From DASRIA01 sp963724065 (GTDB lineage: Bacteria > Actinomycetota > Thermoleophilia > Solirubrobacterales > JBBDJG01): a stretch of 64,000 nucleotides of DNA. This document shows, in pieces, positions 40,698 through 49,752 of this stretch. Under the pieces are notes generated by a model. It made no database searches. It saw only the letters and a program-made list of their open reading frames with translations, and was not told the DNA's origin. Position numbers and translations under genes: made by a program. How positions within the stretch are numbered: the stretch's first letter is position 1; every line of letters starts with the position of its first letter. Where the stretch lies: assembly GCA_963724065.1 (NCBI GenBank), contig CAVRTB010000006.1, positions 682,001 through 746,000 of the forward strand. The letters run 5' to 3'.

Positions 40698-42581
40698 CTA
40701 CGGCGCCCCACGGAAGAGCCGCTTGACGGTTTCGAAGGCGGGTTTCGGCGCTCCGGCGTAGTCCACGAGGCCTTTCGTGTTGTACGGCGGGCGGGGCTGG
40801 GGATTTCCCCCGTCGTAGCCCGGTTTCACGCGGAAGTCGCGCAGGATCCACACGAGCGCCCCGTTCAGGAAGTCCTTCTGCCCGAACACGTCGAGGTGAA
40901 ATTTCAGGAACTCGCTCTGGAACTCGTAGGTGCCCTTCTCGCCGGTCAGCCCGGCGCGGCTCGCCTCCGCGCCGAATTCGGTGATGAACAGGGCCTGCCT
41001 CGGGTAGTCATCGTGCAGCCGCTCGAGATACGGCGCGAGCGCGGCTCGATCGACGATCGAGCTCTGCGGCCCCGCGTACCAGCCGAAGTAGTCGTTGACC
41101 CCGAGCGCGTCGAGCCGCGTGTAGACCCGCTGCTTGCCGATCGTCGGATAGCCGGGAAAGGCGAGGCCCACCAGCCGCGTCGCGTCGAGCCGCCGCGTGA
41201 GGCGTGCCGCCTCGTCGACGTAGCGCGTGAACCCGCTGCCGGGCTTCGACGTGTTCTCGTTCCCGAGGCTCCAGACGATCACCGACGGGTGGTTGCGGTC
41301 ACGGGTGACCATCGCTCGCACCGCTGCGATCGCGCGACGGCGCACGGCGGCGCTGCGAAACAGCTGATCGCGCATCTGGTAGACGGGCACCTCGGACCAG
41401 ACGACGATCCCGTAGCGGTCCGCGAGCTCGAGCGCCAGCGGGTGCATCGGATAGTGCGAGCGCGTCATGTTGGCCCCGAGCTCGCGCAGCAGCGCGATGT
41501 TCGCGCGGATGTCCTCGGGCCGCAGCGCGGCCCCCCGTACCGGATCCTCCTCGTGCAGGCTCGCGCCGCGCAGCACGAGACGGCGCCCGTTGACGAGCAT
41601 CCGGCCCTCCGCGTCGCGCTCGATGCGGCGGATGCCGGTCCGCTCCGTGTAGCGCTGCACGACCTCGCCGTCGAGCGTGACCTTCACCTCGACCTCGTAC
41701 AGGTGCGGGTCCGCGGGGCTCCACAGGCGCGGCGACTCGATCCTGGCGCTGCCCCGGAAGAGGCGCTGCCCGCGTGCGGCGATGGTCGCGGTCTTGAAGC
41801 GGATGCTGCGGTCGCCCACGGTGGCGGATACCTCCGCGCGCGCGGGGACGCCGACCATGTTCGCGACCAGCGCGCGCACGTACACGCGCGCTTCGCAGTC
41901 GGGGCAGGCGAGACGCGGCCGTGTCTCCACGTTCGCGAAGTCGAAGGTGTCGACGCGCCGCAGGTAGACCTCGCGCAGGATGCCCGCGTAGTTCCACCAT
42001 CCGCCCACGTACTTGCCGCCGTCGCGGACGCCCAGCGGCGGGATCGCCTGCTCCGTGCGACGGCTGTCGACGCGCACCACGAGGCGGTTCGTCCCACGCC
42101 GCACGCCCTTCGCCTCGATCTCGAACGGTAGATACCCGCCCGTGTGGCGCCCGAGCCGGCGGCCGTTGAGCCAGACCGTCGCGCGGTAGTTGACCGACTC
42201 GAAGCGCAGGACCCAGTTCGTCACCGAGCCCGCGGGCGGCTCGAAGTCCTTGCGGTACCAGTGCACGCCCCCGAGGTAGCTGCGCCCCGATTCGTCCGCG
42301 GCGTTCGCCGCGTCCGGGATCGAGACCTGCTGCCAGCCGGACACCGAGCGCGTGCGCGGATAACCGGCGCGGATGCCGCGGTCGCGGGGATCCGAGCGCC
42401 GGTACCAGGTGCCGTCGAGCAGGAACCGGCCGGAGGGCCCGCTGCTGTAGACAGCGCCCGCGGACGGCACCTCGGCCGCGGCCGGCGCGGGCGACAGCGC
42501 CGCCGCCGCCACGAGCAGCGCGCAGACGACGACCGCCGTCAGCGGGCGCCGTGATCGGGAAGTGGCTCGGGTCCTTGTCAC
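40698..42581 (-). CDS. Secreted GH2 family beta-galactosidase/beta-glucuronidase-like enzyme
   Basis: 627 residues from GTG 42581. An Arg-rich start and signal peptide (LTAVVVCALLVAAAALSPAPAAA) are followed by a jelly-roll sugar-binding domain (LLDGTWYRR, GGVHWYRKDFEPP, NYRATVWLNGRRLGRHTGGYLPFEIE). Then come an Ig-like domain (RLWSPADPHLYEVEV) and a TIM barrel with LRGASLHEEDPVRGAAL, NMTRSHYPMHPLALELADRYGIVVWSEVPVY, VIVWSLGNENTSKPG (acid/base Glu) and ALFITEFGAEA (nucleophile Glu). Domain order and lengths fit a compact GH2 enzyme. A start at 42668 is possible but gives an unlikely leader. Divergent from proS. Confidence 0.9.
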   Translation of the reverse strand: MTRTRATSRSRRPLTAVVVCALLVAAAALSPAPAAAEVPSAGAVYSSGPSGRFLLDGTWYRRSDPRDRGIRAGYPRTRSVSGWQQVSIPDAANAADESGRSYLGGVHWYRKDFEPPAGSVTNWVLRFESVNYRATVWLNGRRLGRHTGGYLPFEIEAKGVRRGTNRLVVRVDSRRTEQAIPPLGVRDGGKYVGGWWNYAGILREVYLRRVDTFDFANVETRPRLACPDCEARVYVRALVANMVGVPARAEVSATVGDRSIRFKTATIAARGQRLFRGSARIESPRLWSPADPHLYEVEVKVTLDGEVVQRYTERTGIRRIERDAEGRMLVNGRRLVLRGASLHEEDPVRGAALRPEDIRANIALLRELGANMTRSHYPMHPLALELADRYGIVVWSEVPVYQMRDQLFRSAAVRRRAIAAVRAMVTRDRNHPSVIVWSLGNENTSKPGSGFTRYVDEAARLTRRLDATRLVGLAFPGYPTIGKQRVYTRLDALGVNDYFGWYAGPQSSIVDRAALAPYLERLHDDYPRQALFITEFGAEASRAGLTGEKGTYEFQSEFLKFHLDVFGQKDFLNGALVWILRDFRVKPGYDGGNPQPRPPYNTKGLVDYAGAPKPAFETVKRLFRGAP

Positions 42582-42741
42582 GCGCGAGTGGGGGTGCTGC
42601 ACAGGTGTTCGAACAGGCGGCGGGCAGGAATGTCGCGCCCGCGGATGCGCCTGGTGGATGCATCCCACAACGTACAGACCGGGGCAGCGGTAACCGCCGG
42701 TACACTCGCGGACCCGGCGCCCTAGCGTCGCAATCGCTCAG

Positions 42742-44431
42742 ATGACGCGCCTTTCCAGCTATTTCCTGCCGACCCTGAAGGAGCCGCCCGCGGACGCGGA
42801 GGCGATCTCGCACGTGCTGATGGTGCGTGCCGGGCTCGTGCGCCAGCTGGGCGCAGGCCTGTGGACGTACCTGCCCGCGGGATGGCGCGTCCACCGCCGC
42901 GTCGAGCAGATCCTCCGCGAGGAGATGGATCGCATCGGCGCGCTCGAGATGTCGATGCCGGTCTTGCATCCGCGCGAGCTCTGGGACCGCACGGGCCGCA
43001 GCGCGATTCCCGAGCTGTTCAAGCTCGAGGATCGCAACGGGCGACCGCTCGTGCTCGCGATGACCCACGAGGAGAGCGTCACCTTCCACGTCGCGCGCGA
43101 CGTGCGCTCCTACCGCGACCTGCCCCTGATGCTGTACCACCTCCAGACCAAGGAGCGTGACGAGCCACGCCCGCGCGCGGGCGTGCTGCGCACACGGGAG
43201 TTCGTGATGAAGGACTCCTACAGCTTCGACCGCGACGTCGACGGGCTCGAGCGCTCCTACGCCAAGCACGCCGAGGCCTACGAGCGCACCCTCGATCGCT
43301 GCGGGCTGCGCTGGTACAAGGTCGAGTCCGACGTCGGCATGATGGGGGGCCTCGGCGCGCACGAGTACATGGCGCCGTGCCCGGCGGGCGAGAACGAGGT
43401 TGCGCTCTCGGACGCCGGATATGCGGCGAACGTCGAGGTCGCGACGGCCACGCCGCCAGAGCCCGAGTTCCCCGGCGCTCGATGCGCCGGAGCGGGTCGA
43501 GACCCCGGACGCGCGCACGATCGAGGAGGTCTCCGGCTTCCTCGGCGTTGCGCCCGCGACCCTGCTGAAGTCGGTCCCGGTCGTGACGCCCGACGACACG
43601 CTGCATCTCGCGCTCGTGCGCGGTGACGACCGCGTCAACCCGATCAAGCTGGCCAATGCCCTCGGCGCGGAGGCGCGGCCCGCGACCGAGGACGAGATCC
43701 GGAGCGCGTTCCGGGCCGAGCCCGGCTTCATCGGCCCCATCGGGGTCTCCGTCGCGGTGCTCGCGGACGCGACGGTGGAGCGGGGCGTGTACGTCGCCGG
43801 CGCCAACGAGACCGGCTTCCACCTGCGCGGGGTCGTGCCGGGCCGCGACTTCGAGGCGCGCTTCGCCGACATCCGCACGGTCGGGGAGGGCGATCGCTGC
43901 CCCAACGGCGGCGCGATCCGGATCGAGCCGGCGATCGAGGTCGGGAACATCTTCAAGCTCGGCACGCGGTACTCGGAGCCGCTCGAGGCCACCTTCCTCG
44001 ACGAGGACGGGACCGAGCGGACGGTCGTGATGGGCAGCTACGGCATGGGCCCCGCGCGGATCGCCGCCGCCGCGATCGAGCAGTACGCGGACGAGCACGG
44101 CATCTCCTGGCCGCGGTCGATCGCCCCCTGGGACGTGCACCTCGTGGGGATGGGCAAGGAGGGCACCGACGAGCGTGCGCTCGCCGAGCGCCTCTACGAC
44201 GAGCTCGGGGGCGCCGGCCTCGACGTCCTCTACGACGACCGCGACCTGCGGCCGGGCGAGAAGTTCGTGGAGGCCGAGCTGATCGGCTGCCCCCTGCGCG
44301 TGGTCGCCGGAAAGCGCAGTCTCGAGGCCGGCGAGCTCGAGGTGCAGGTGCGACGCGGCACCGAGAAACGGTCGGTGCCCATCGCGGGCGCCGCCGCCGC
44401 GCTCGTCGCGCTGCTCGGCGAGCTCCCCTGA
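42742..44431 (+). CDS. proS: Prolyl-tRNA synthetase (bacterial type), one frameshift
   Basis: Charges tRNA-Pro. About 562 residues. Class II core: RLSSYFLPTLKEPPADAEAISHVLMVRAGLVRQLGAGLWTYLPAG, MPVLHPRELWDRTGR, LAMTHEESVTFHVARD (motif 2 region), TREFVMKDSYSFD. A YbaK-like editing insertion follows (LDAPERVETPDARTIEEVSGFLG...KSVPVV), then GNIFKLGTRYSEPLEATFLDEDG, VMGSYGMGPARIAAAAIEQ (motif 3) and the anticodon domain. The frame shifts near 43475, at FPGA|ALDAPERV; both sides are perfectly conserved. Because the enzyme is essential, an error in the sequence is the likeliest reason. TACACT (42701-42706) may be its -10 box. Confidence 0.92.
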
Positions 44432-45063
44432 TGCCGCGCGAGGGCGGGACGGGGCGGCTCCTCGGTCTGCGCCGCGGGGGCCCCGAGCCGCCGCAAACGC
44501 GCGCCGGCGCGCCGCTTCGCCCGTTCACCGTCCCCAACATGATCGGGTACGCACGCATCGCGCTGCTGGCGGCGTTCATGGTGCTCGCCTTCTCTTCGGA
44601 TGACGGCCAGGACACGCTCGCCACGGTCTGCTTCGGCCTGGCAGCCGGCTCGGACTACCTCGACGGGCTGGTGGCCCGCGTGACCGGCCAGTACAGCCGG
44701 CTCGGTGCCCTCATGGACCCGCTCATCGACCGCCTCGTCGTGATCGCGGGCGTCGTGGTCGTGTGGCACTTCGAGCTGCTGCCGCGCTGGGCCCTCGCGG
44801 TCCTCGTGGCGCGCGAGCTGTTCATGCTCGGGGCGGTGCTGCTCGCGCTGCGCATGGGCCTCGACCTGCACATCAACTGGCTCGGCCGGATCGCGGTGTG
44901 GCCGACGATGGCGGCCTTCGGAGCGGCGCTCGTCGGGTGGGACGGGCTCGACGAGTGGCTGCTGTACATCGGCCTCGCGGGCTCGTTCGCCGCGACCTTC
45001 CAGTACGGGCGCGACGCGCGCCACGAGTTGCGCGCGCGGGCTCCTGGGACAATCGTTCCGTGA
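44431..45063 (+). CDS. pgsA: CDP-alcohol phosphatidyltransferase
   Basis: Membrane enzyme that transfers a phosphatidyl group from CDP-diacylglycerol to an alcohol. 210 residues. The signature D-x2-D-G-x2-A-R-x8-G-x3-D-x3-D is complete in SDYLDGLVARVTGQYSRLGALMDPLIDR. It follows TVPNMIGYARIALLAAFM, and four or five membrane segments are visible. The acceptor (glycerol phosphate, inositol phosphate or other) cannot be told, so the symbol is provisional. ATG shares a base with the proS stop; the stop overlaps the next gene as GTGA. Confidence 0.85.
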   Translation: MPREGGTGRLLGLRRGGPEPPQTRAGAPLRPFTVPNMIGYARIALLAAFMVLAFSSDDGQDTLATVCFGLAAGSDYLDGLVARVTGQYSRLGALMDPLIDRLVVIAGVVVVWHFELLPRWALAVLVARELFMLGAVLLALRMGLDLHINWLGRIAVWPTMAAFGAALVGWDGLDEWLLYIGLAGSFAATFQYGRDARHELRARAPGTIVP

Positions 45064-47564
45064 AAGCCGTCGTCATGGCCGGGGGAGAGGGCACCCGCCT
45101 GCGGCCCCTCACCTCCAACCAGCCCAAGCCGATGGTGACGGTCGGAGGCAAACCGTGCATGGAGCACGTCGTCGAGCTCGTGCGCCGCCACGGCATCACG
45201 AGCTGTGTCGCGACGCTTGCCTACATGCCCCAGGTGATCCGCGGCTACTTCGGCGAGGGGTCGCACCTCGGCATCGAGCTCGACTATTCCGTCGAGGAGG
45301 TGCCCGCCGGCACGGCCGGCAGCGTGAAGCTCGTCGAGCCCTACCTCGACGAGACGTTCCTCGTCGTGAGCGGCGACGCTCTCACCGACATGGACCTCAC
45401 GTCCCTGATCGCGTTCCACAAGCACAAGGGCGCGATGGCGACGCTCGCGCTCAAGCGGGTGCCGGACCCGCTCGAGTTCGGCGTCGTGATCACCGCCGAG
45501 GACGGCCGCATCGAGCGCTTCCTCGAGAAGCCGTCGTGGGGAGAGGTCTTCTCCGACACGATCAACACCGGCATCTACGTGCTCGAGCCCGAGGTATTGC
45601 GCCACGTTCCCGACGACGTCCCGTACGACTTCTCGAAGGAGCTGTTCCCGCGGCTGCTCGAGGCCGGCGCGCCGCTCTACGGATACATCGCGGACGGCTA
45701 CTGGCAGGACATCGGGAACCTGATCCAGTACCAGGAGGCCAACCGTGACGCGCTCGACGGCAAGGTCTCGCTCGAGCTGCCCGGCGTGCGGCTGCGCGAG
45801 AACGTCTGGGTGGGGGAGGGCACGCTCGTCGAGCAGGTCGAGCAGATCGAGGGCCCGGCGGTGATCGGGAACTACTGCGCGATCGACGAATCGGCATCGA
45901 TCGGCCGCTACACGGTGCTCGGCAACAACGTGATCGTGAAGGAGTTCTGCGAGACCGGGTTCACGATCGTCGACGCGAACACCTACCTCGGGCCACGCAC
46001 ACAGGTGCGCGGCGCGCTGATCGGCAAGAACTGCGAGATCCGCGCGCACGCCTCCGTCTCGGAGGGAGCGGTCGTCGGCGACGAGTGCTCGATCGGCGAG
46101 CAGGCGACGGTCGCGCCGCACGTGCGCATCTATCCGTTCAAGCGGGTCGAGATGGGCGCGCACGTGCAGCGCTCGCTGATCTGGCAGCCGCGCGGGACCT
46201 CCACGCTGTTCACCGACGAGGGCGTCACCGGGATCGTGAACGTCGACATCACCCCGGAGACCGCGACGCGGCTCGCGATGGCGTACGGGACCTCGCTGCG
46301 CCGCGGCGACCAGATCGTCGTCAGCCGCGACGCGCACCCCGCATCGCGCATGCTCAAGCGGGCGATGATCGCGGGCATCACCGCGACGGGCGTCTCCGTC
46401 GAGGACCTGCGCGTGGCGACGAGCGCGGTCACGCGGTTCGAGATCGCCAACACGAGCGCTCCCGGCGGCATCCACGTGAAGATCTCCGATCGCGACCCCG
46501 AGCGCATCCAGATCATGTTCTTCGAGGGCAACGGGATACTCGCCTCCGACGAGACGCGCAAGGGCGTCGAGAAGTACTTCAACCGCCAGGAGCTGCGGCG
46601 CGCGCTGCTCAACCAGCTCGGCGATCTCGCGTTCCCCCCGCGCATCACCGAGGCGTACGTGAGCGAGCTCGTGTCACACGTCGACGTCGAGCGGATCCGC
46701 GCGGGGCGCTTCCGCATGGCGCTCGACTACGGCTACTCGGGCGCCGCGGTCTCGATGCCGGCGCTGCTGCGCTCGCTGCGGGTCGAGTCGTTCTCGACGC
46801 ATTCGGTGATCGACCCCGACGAGCAGGCGATCCTCGCCGCCGACCTGCCGGCGTTCACCACCCAGACGACGCGCCTCGTCGAGGCGATGGGCGCTCACCT
46901 CGGCGTCGTGCTCGACCGCGCCGCGGAGCGGATCGTGATGGTCGACGAGCAGGCGCGCGAGATCGCCCCCGACACCGCCCTGCACCTGCTGATCGGGCTG
47001 GTCGCCAAGCACAAGGGGAACGGCGGGCGGATCGTGATCCCGGCAAACGTCTCGCGCGTCGCGGAGCGGATCGCGGAAGCGCACGGGGTCGAGGTCGAGC
47101 GCGCGGGGATCACACAGGCGGGCCTGATCGCCGCCGCCGCGCGCGAGGGCGTGATCTTCGCCGGGGCGCCCGACGGCGGCTTCGTGTTCCCGGAGTTCCA
47201 ACCCGGCTTCGACGGAATCATGAGCATCGCCAAGGTCCTGGAGCTGCTCGCGCTCGAGCAGATGCCCCTCTCCGAGCTGGCCGCGGAGGTGCCGGCCTCC
47301 GCCCTGGTCCACCAGCGCGCGCCGGTGCCGTGGAGCCTCAAGGGCCTCGCGATGCGCGAGCTCAGCGAGCGCGTCCCCGGCCAGCGCGACCAGCAAGCCG
47401 ATGGGATTCGCGTCGAGGAGAACGGCGGCTGGGCGCAGCTCGTCCCCGACCCCGACGAGCCCCTCTTCCACATCTACGCGGAGGGCGCGACGGACGACGA
47501 CTCGGTCGCACTGGCCCGCCGCTACCGCTCGCTGCTCGACGAGGTGCTAGACGGCGCGCAGTGA
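45060..47564 (+). CDS. Mannose-1-phosphate guanylyltransferase / left-handed beta-helix / phosphomannomutase-like fusion
   Basis: 834 residues in three parts. The nucleotidyltransferase (1-235) starts VKAVVMAGGEGTRLRPLTSNQPKPMV and has VVSGDALTDMDL and FLEKPSWGEVFSDTINTGIYV. A left-handed beta-helix of hexapeptide repeats (about 255-380) includes GNYCAIDESASIGRYTVLGNNVIVKE. A phosphohexomutase-like region follows (about 385-834; VVSRDAHPASRMLKRAMIAG). In the mutase part the usual phosphoserine TASHNP is NTSAPGGIHV (about residue 464) and the metal loop DxDxDR is LDRAAER (about 618), so mutase activity is doubtful. Probably provides GDP-mannose or a related sugar nucleotide for lipid or wall glycans; it is coupled to pgsA. 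Confidence 0.88.
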   Translation: MKAVVMAGGEGTRLRPLTSNQPKPMVTVGGKPCMEHVVELVRRHGITSCVATLAYMPQVIRGYFGEGSHLGIELDYSVEEVPAGTAGSVKLVEPYLDETFLVVSGDALTDMDLTSLIAFHKHKGAMATLALKRVPDPLEFGVVITAEDGRIERFLEKPSWGEVFSDTINTGIYVLEPEVLRHVPDDVPYDFSKELFPRLLEAGAPLYGYIADGYWQDIGNLIQYQEANRDALDGKVSLELPGVRLRENVWVGEGTLVEQVEQIEGPAVIGNYCAIDESASIGRYTVLGNNVIVKEFCETGFTIVDANTYLGPRTQVRGALIGKNCEIRAHASVSEGAVVGDECSIGEQATVAPHVRIYPFKRVEMGAHVQRSLIWQPRGTSTLFTDEGVTGIVNVDITPETATRLAMAYGTSLRRGDQIVVSRDAHPASRMLKRAMIAGITATGVSVEDLRVATSAVTRFEIANTSAPGGIHVKISDRDPERIQIMFFEGNGILASDETRKGVEKYFNRQELRRALLNQLGDLAFPPRITEAYVSELVSHVDVERIRAGRFRMALDYGYSGAAVSMPALLRSLRVESFSTHSVIDPDEQAILAADLPAFTTQTTRLVEAMGAHLGVVLDRAAERIVMVDEQAREIAPDTALHLLIGLVAKHKGNGGRIVIPANVSRVAERIAEAHGVEVERAGITQAGLIAAAAREGVIFAGAPDGGFVFPEFQPGFDGIMSIAKVLELLALEQMPLSELAAEVPASALVHQRAPVPWSLKGLAMRELSERVPGQRDQQADGIRVEENGGWAQLVPDPDEPLFHIYAEGATDDDSVALARRYRSLLDEVLDGAQ

Positions 47565-47620
47565 GCGCCGGTGTCGCGGACCGTTGGCGGCTAACCCCCG
47601 TCCAGACCCTCAACCTCTCA

Positions 47621-47648
47621 TAGACCCTTGCCCGGGCGTCCCTATAAT
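47621..47648 (+). promoter_or_regulatory. Sigma-70-type promoter upstream of the rsiG-like gene
   Basis: A perfect TATAAT (47643-47648) with TAGACC (47621-47626) 16 nt before it. It predicts a transcript start near 47655 and an about 87-nt leader. AAGGAG (47732-47737) then lies 4 nt before ATG 47742. This is the best consensus promoter in the window. Confidence 0.58.
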
Positions 47649-47741
47649 CGGGCTTGCTGCGAGCGGGTGACGGTGCCAGCCGCGTTGCGACCTGTGACCC
47701 GCCAAGAGGGGTTCGGGCACAGACGAACGATAAGGAGCCAT

Positions 47742-48029
47742 ATGGAAGACTCGTTTCCAGACCTCGGATCACTTTCGGACGCGGAGCTCAAGGAGCTGAT
47801 CCAAAAGCTCACCGAGGATGAGGAGAAGGTCTCCTACACGCGTCGCATCCTGCACGGCAAGATCGACATCCTGCGCGCGGAGCTGGTGAACCGCCTGCGC
47901 AAGAAGCGCGAGCAGGGCGAAGCCGTGATCACGGGAGCCGACGTGCAGCAGCTGACGGACATCCTCGCCGGGCGCGCCCTCGGAACCGAGTCGGAGGAAG
48001 CGTCCACCGAAGGCAAGAACGGCAACTGA
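47742..48029 (+). CDS. rsiG: RsiG-family anti-sigma factor (c-di-GMP-responsive type)
   Basis: 95 residues, a helical hairpin with a polar tail. The helix at 25-60 carries E27-x3-S31-x2-R34-x3-H38-x3-D42. This is the E(x3)S(x2)R(x3)Q(x3)D c-di-GMP-binding signature of RsiG with His for Gln. In Streptomyces RsiG holds the sigma factor WhiG when armed by c-di-GMP. Single-motif, dimerising versions are known from deeper actinobacterial lineages such as Rubrobacter, and this protein also has one copy. The N-terminal LSDAELKELIQKL helix completes the coiled coil. Its sigma partner is not in the window. Followed after 14 bp by the FHA gene. Confidence 0.78.
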   Translation: MEDSFPDLGSLSDAELKELIQKLTEDEEKVSYTRRILHGKIDILRAELVNRLRKKREQGEAVITGADVQQLTDILAGRALGTESEEASTEGKNGN

Positions 48030-48043
48030 CGCCGGCTACCTAG

Positions 48044-48526
48044 ATGGAAGGCGCACCGACCCAGCACTGCCCCGAGTGCGGATTCATCAACAACGCCGGG
48101 GCCAACTTCTGCCAGAAGTGCGGAGCGCACCTGGCCGCCGAGGAGCACGCCGGCGACCAGACCACGATCACCTACAAGGTCGGTGAGACCGGTGAGCTGA
48201 AGGCCGTCGAACTCGAGGAGGCGGTTTCCACCGAGGGCGGCGCCCTGGTCGTGCGCACCGGCGGCGGGAGGGCCGGGGAGACGTTTCCGATCGAGGGCGA
48301 GCGCGTCACCGTCGGGCGCAGCCCCGAGGCGAGCGTGTTCCTGGACGACGTGACGGTGTCCCGCAACCACGCCCTGCTCGTGCGCCGGCGCGACGGCCTC
48401 TACCTCGACGACCTCGGGTCGCTCAACGGCACGTATGTGAACCGCCGCCGGATCGAGTCGCACAAGCTCCAGAACGGCGACGAGCTCCAGGTCGGCAAAT
48501 ACAAGCTGACGTATCTGGAGCGGTGA
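48044..48526 (+). CDS. Zinc-ribbon FHA-domain protein (GarA-like)
   Basis: 160 residues. N-terminal zinc ribbon (HCPECGFINNAGANFCQKCGAHL, four Cys). A linker with GDQTTITYKV resembles the phosphorylatable paired-Thr segment of GarA. A canonical FHA domain follows (about 80-155; VTVGRSPEASVFLDDVTVSRNHALLVRR, LDDLGSLNGTYVNRRRI). GarA regulates 2-oxoglutarate and glutamate enzymes under Ser/Thr kinase control, and sits next to the MerR-type FtsR in mycobacteria exactly as here. The zinc ribbon is an addition relative to mycobacterial GarA. Stop overlaps the MerR gene as GTGA. Confidence 0.83.
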   Translation: MEGAPTQHCPECGFINNAGANFCQKCGAHLAAEEHAGDQTTITYKVGETGELKAVELEEAVSTEGGALVVRTGGGRAGETFPIEGERVTVGRSPEASVFLDDVTVSRNHALLVRRRDGLYLDDLGSLNGTYVNRRRIESHKLQNGDELQVGKYKLTYLER

Positions 48527-49263
48527 GCGTGGATCAGCGTGCCCCGACGCGGGAGTCGCCGTTCCCCGACCGTCCGCGCAAGCTGACGATCGGCGCCGTG
48601 TGCGAGCTGCTGCGGCGCGAGTTCGCGGACATCTCGATCTCCAAGATCCGCTATCTCGAAGATCAGAAGCTTCTTTCACCTCGCCGCACGCAGGGCGGCT
48701 ACCGGCTCTACTCCAGCACGGACGTCTCGCGGCTGAGGACGATCCTGCGCCTCCAGCGCGACGAGTTCCTGCCCCTGCGGGTGATCCGGCAGGAGCTCGC
48801 TGCGGGCCGTGCCGCGCCCGCCGAGAGCGAAGACTCCGCCGACGACGGCCGCGCCCGCCGCATGGCGATCTCGGACGCCGCGCCCGAGCGTCACTCGCTC
48901 GAAGCCGTGCTCGAGTACAGCGGCGCGGACGAGCGGCTCGTGCGTGAGCTCGAGGAGTACGGAGTCCTCGCACGTGGGCGAAACGGCGGGCAGCACCAGT
49001 TCGACGGGATCGAGCGCGAGATCGTGCGCACGGCCGCGGAGCTGTCGCGGTTCGGCGTCGCCGCGCGCAACCTGCGCGTGCTGCGCACCTCCGCGGACCG
49101 GGAGTCCGTCCTGATCGAGCAGATCCTCGGCCCCGCGCTGCGGTCTCGCAACCGCGAGCGGCGCCGAGAGGCGGTCGACACGCTCGAGAGCCTCGCGGCG
49201 GTCGTGTCCCAGCTCAAGCACTTGATGCTGGTGCGCGACCTGCGCAAGCTGGTGCCTGATTGA
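48523..49263 (+). CDS. ftsR: MerR-family regulator, FtsR-like
   Basis: 246 residues. The winged-helix MerR domain (about 20-95) reads KLTIGAVCELLRREFADISISKIRYLEDQKLLSPRRTQGGYRLYSSTDVSRLRTILRLQRDEFLPLRVIRQEL. The C-terminal half (130-246) has a second helical module with EYSGADERLVRELEEYGVLAR and a long helix. Its position directly after a GarA-like FHA gene matches Rv1827-Rv1828 of mycobacteria, where FtsR activates ftsZ. The symbol rests on that synteny and architecture. Confidence 0.8.
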   Translation: MSVDQRAPTRESPFPDRPRKLTIGAVCELLRREFADISISKIRYLEDQKLLSPRRTQGGYRLYSSTDVSRLRTILRLQRDEFLPLRVIRQELAAGRAAPAESEDSADDGRARRMAISDAAPERHSLEAVLEYSGADERLVRELEEYGVLARGRNGGQHQFDGIEREIVRTAAELSRFGVAARNLRVLRTSADRESVLIEQILGPALRSRNRERRREAVDTLESLAAVVSQLKHLMLVRDLRKLVPD

Positions 49264-49290
49264 GCACCGGCAGCCCGTGTATCCGCGTCC

Positions 49291-49752
49291 ATGCCTAAAG
49301 CCCAGCGCAGCCGCGAGATCGCCGCTGACCGCGGCTCGGTGTGGCGCGTTGTCGCGGATCCGCACCACCTTGCCCGTTGGTGGCCGAAGGTGGCGCGCGT
49401 CGAGGACGTCTACGAGCGCGAGCGCGGTGCCGGGACACGCTGGACCGAGGTGCTCGAGACCGCTTCGGGGAAAGGCGTGCGCGCCGGGTTCCGCTGCCGG
49501 CGCTCGCGCGAGCCGGAAGAGTACGAGTGGGAGCAGGAGATCGAGGACACCCCCTTCGCGAAGGTCTTCAGGACCTCGGTGACGACCGTGACCCTCGCCG
49601 AGTCCGGCGACGGGACGCGCGTGACGCTCGCGCTCGAGCAGGACCTCCGCGGCCTGTCGCGACTCGGCGGGTTCATGGTCAGGCGGGCTTCGGGCGACCA
49701 GCTCGAGCGCGCCCTCGACGGGCTCGAGCAGGCGCTGGGGACAGGTGGCTGA
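49291..49752 (+). CDS. SRPBCC (polyketide cyclase/START-like) family protein
   Basis: 153 residues, helix-grip fold: SREIAADRGSVWRVVADPHHLARWWPKVARVEDVYE, GAGTRWTEVLETASGKGVRAGFRC, TVTLAESGDGTRVTLALEQDL, and a long C-terminal helix with SGDQLERALDGLEQAL. The ligand is not predictable. It overlaps the flavoprotein gene downstream by 8 bp, so a functional link with that enzyme is likely. Confidence 0.8.
   Translation: MPKAQRSREIAADRGSVWRVVADPHHLARWWPKVARVEDVYERERGAGTRWTEVLETASGKGVRAGFRCRRSREPEEYEWEQEIEDTPFAKVFRTSVTTVTLAESGDGTRVTLALEQDLRGLSRLGGFMVRRASGDQLERALDGLEQALGTGG

Noticed and set aside
41299..43992. 897-codon minus-strand frame spanning GH2 and proS
   Set aside because: Runs antisense to proS and out of frame with GH2; both real genes have full catalytic motifs.
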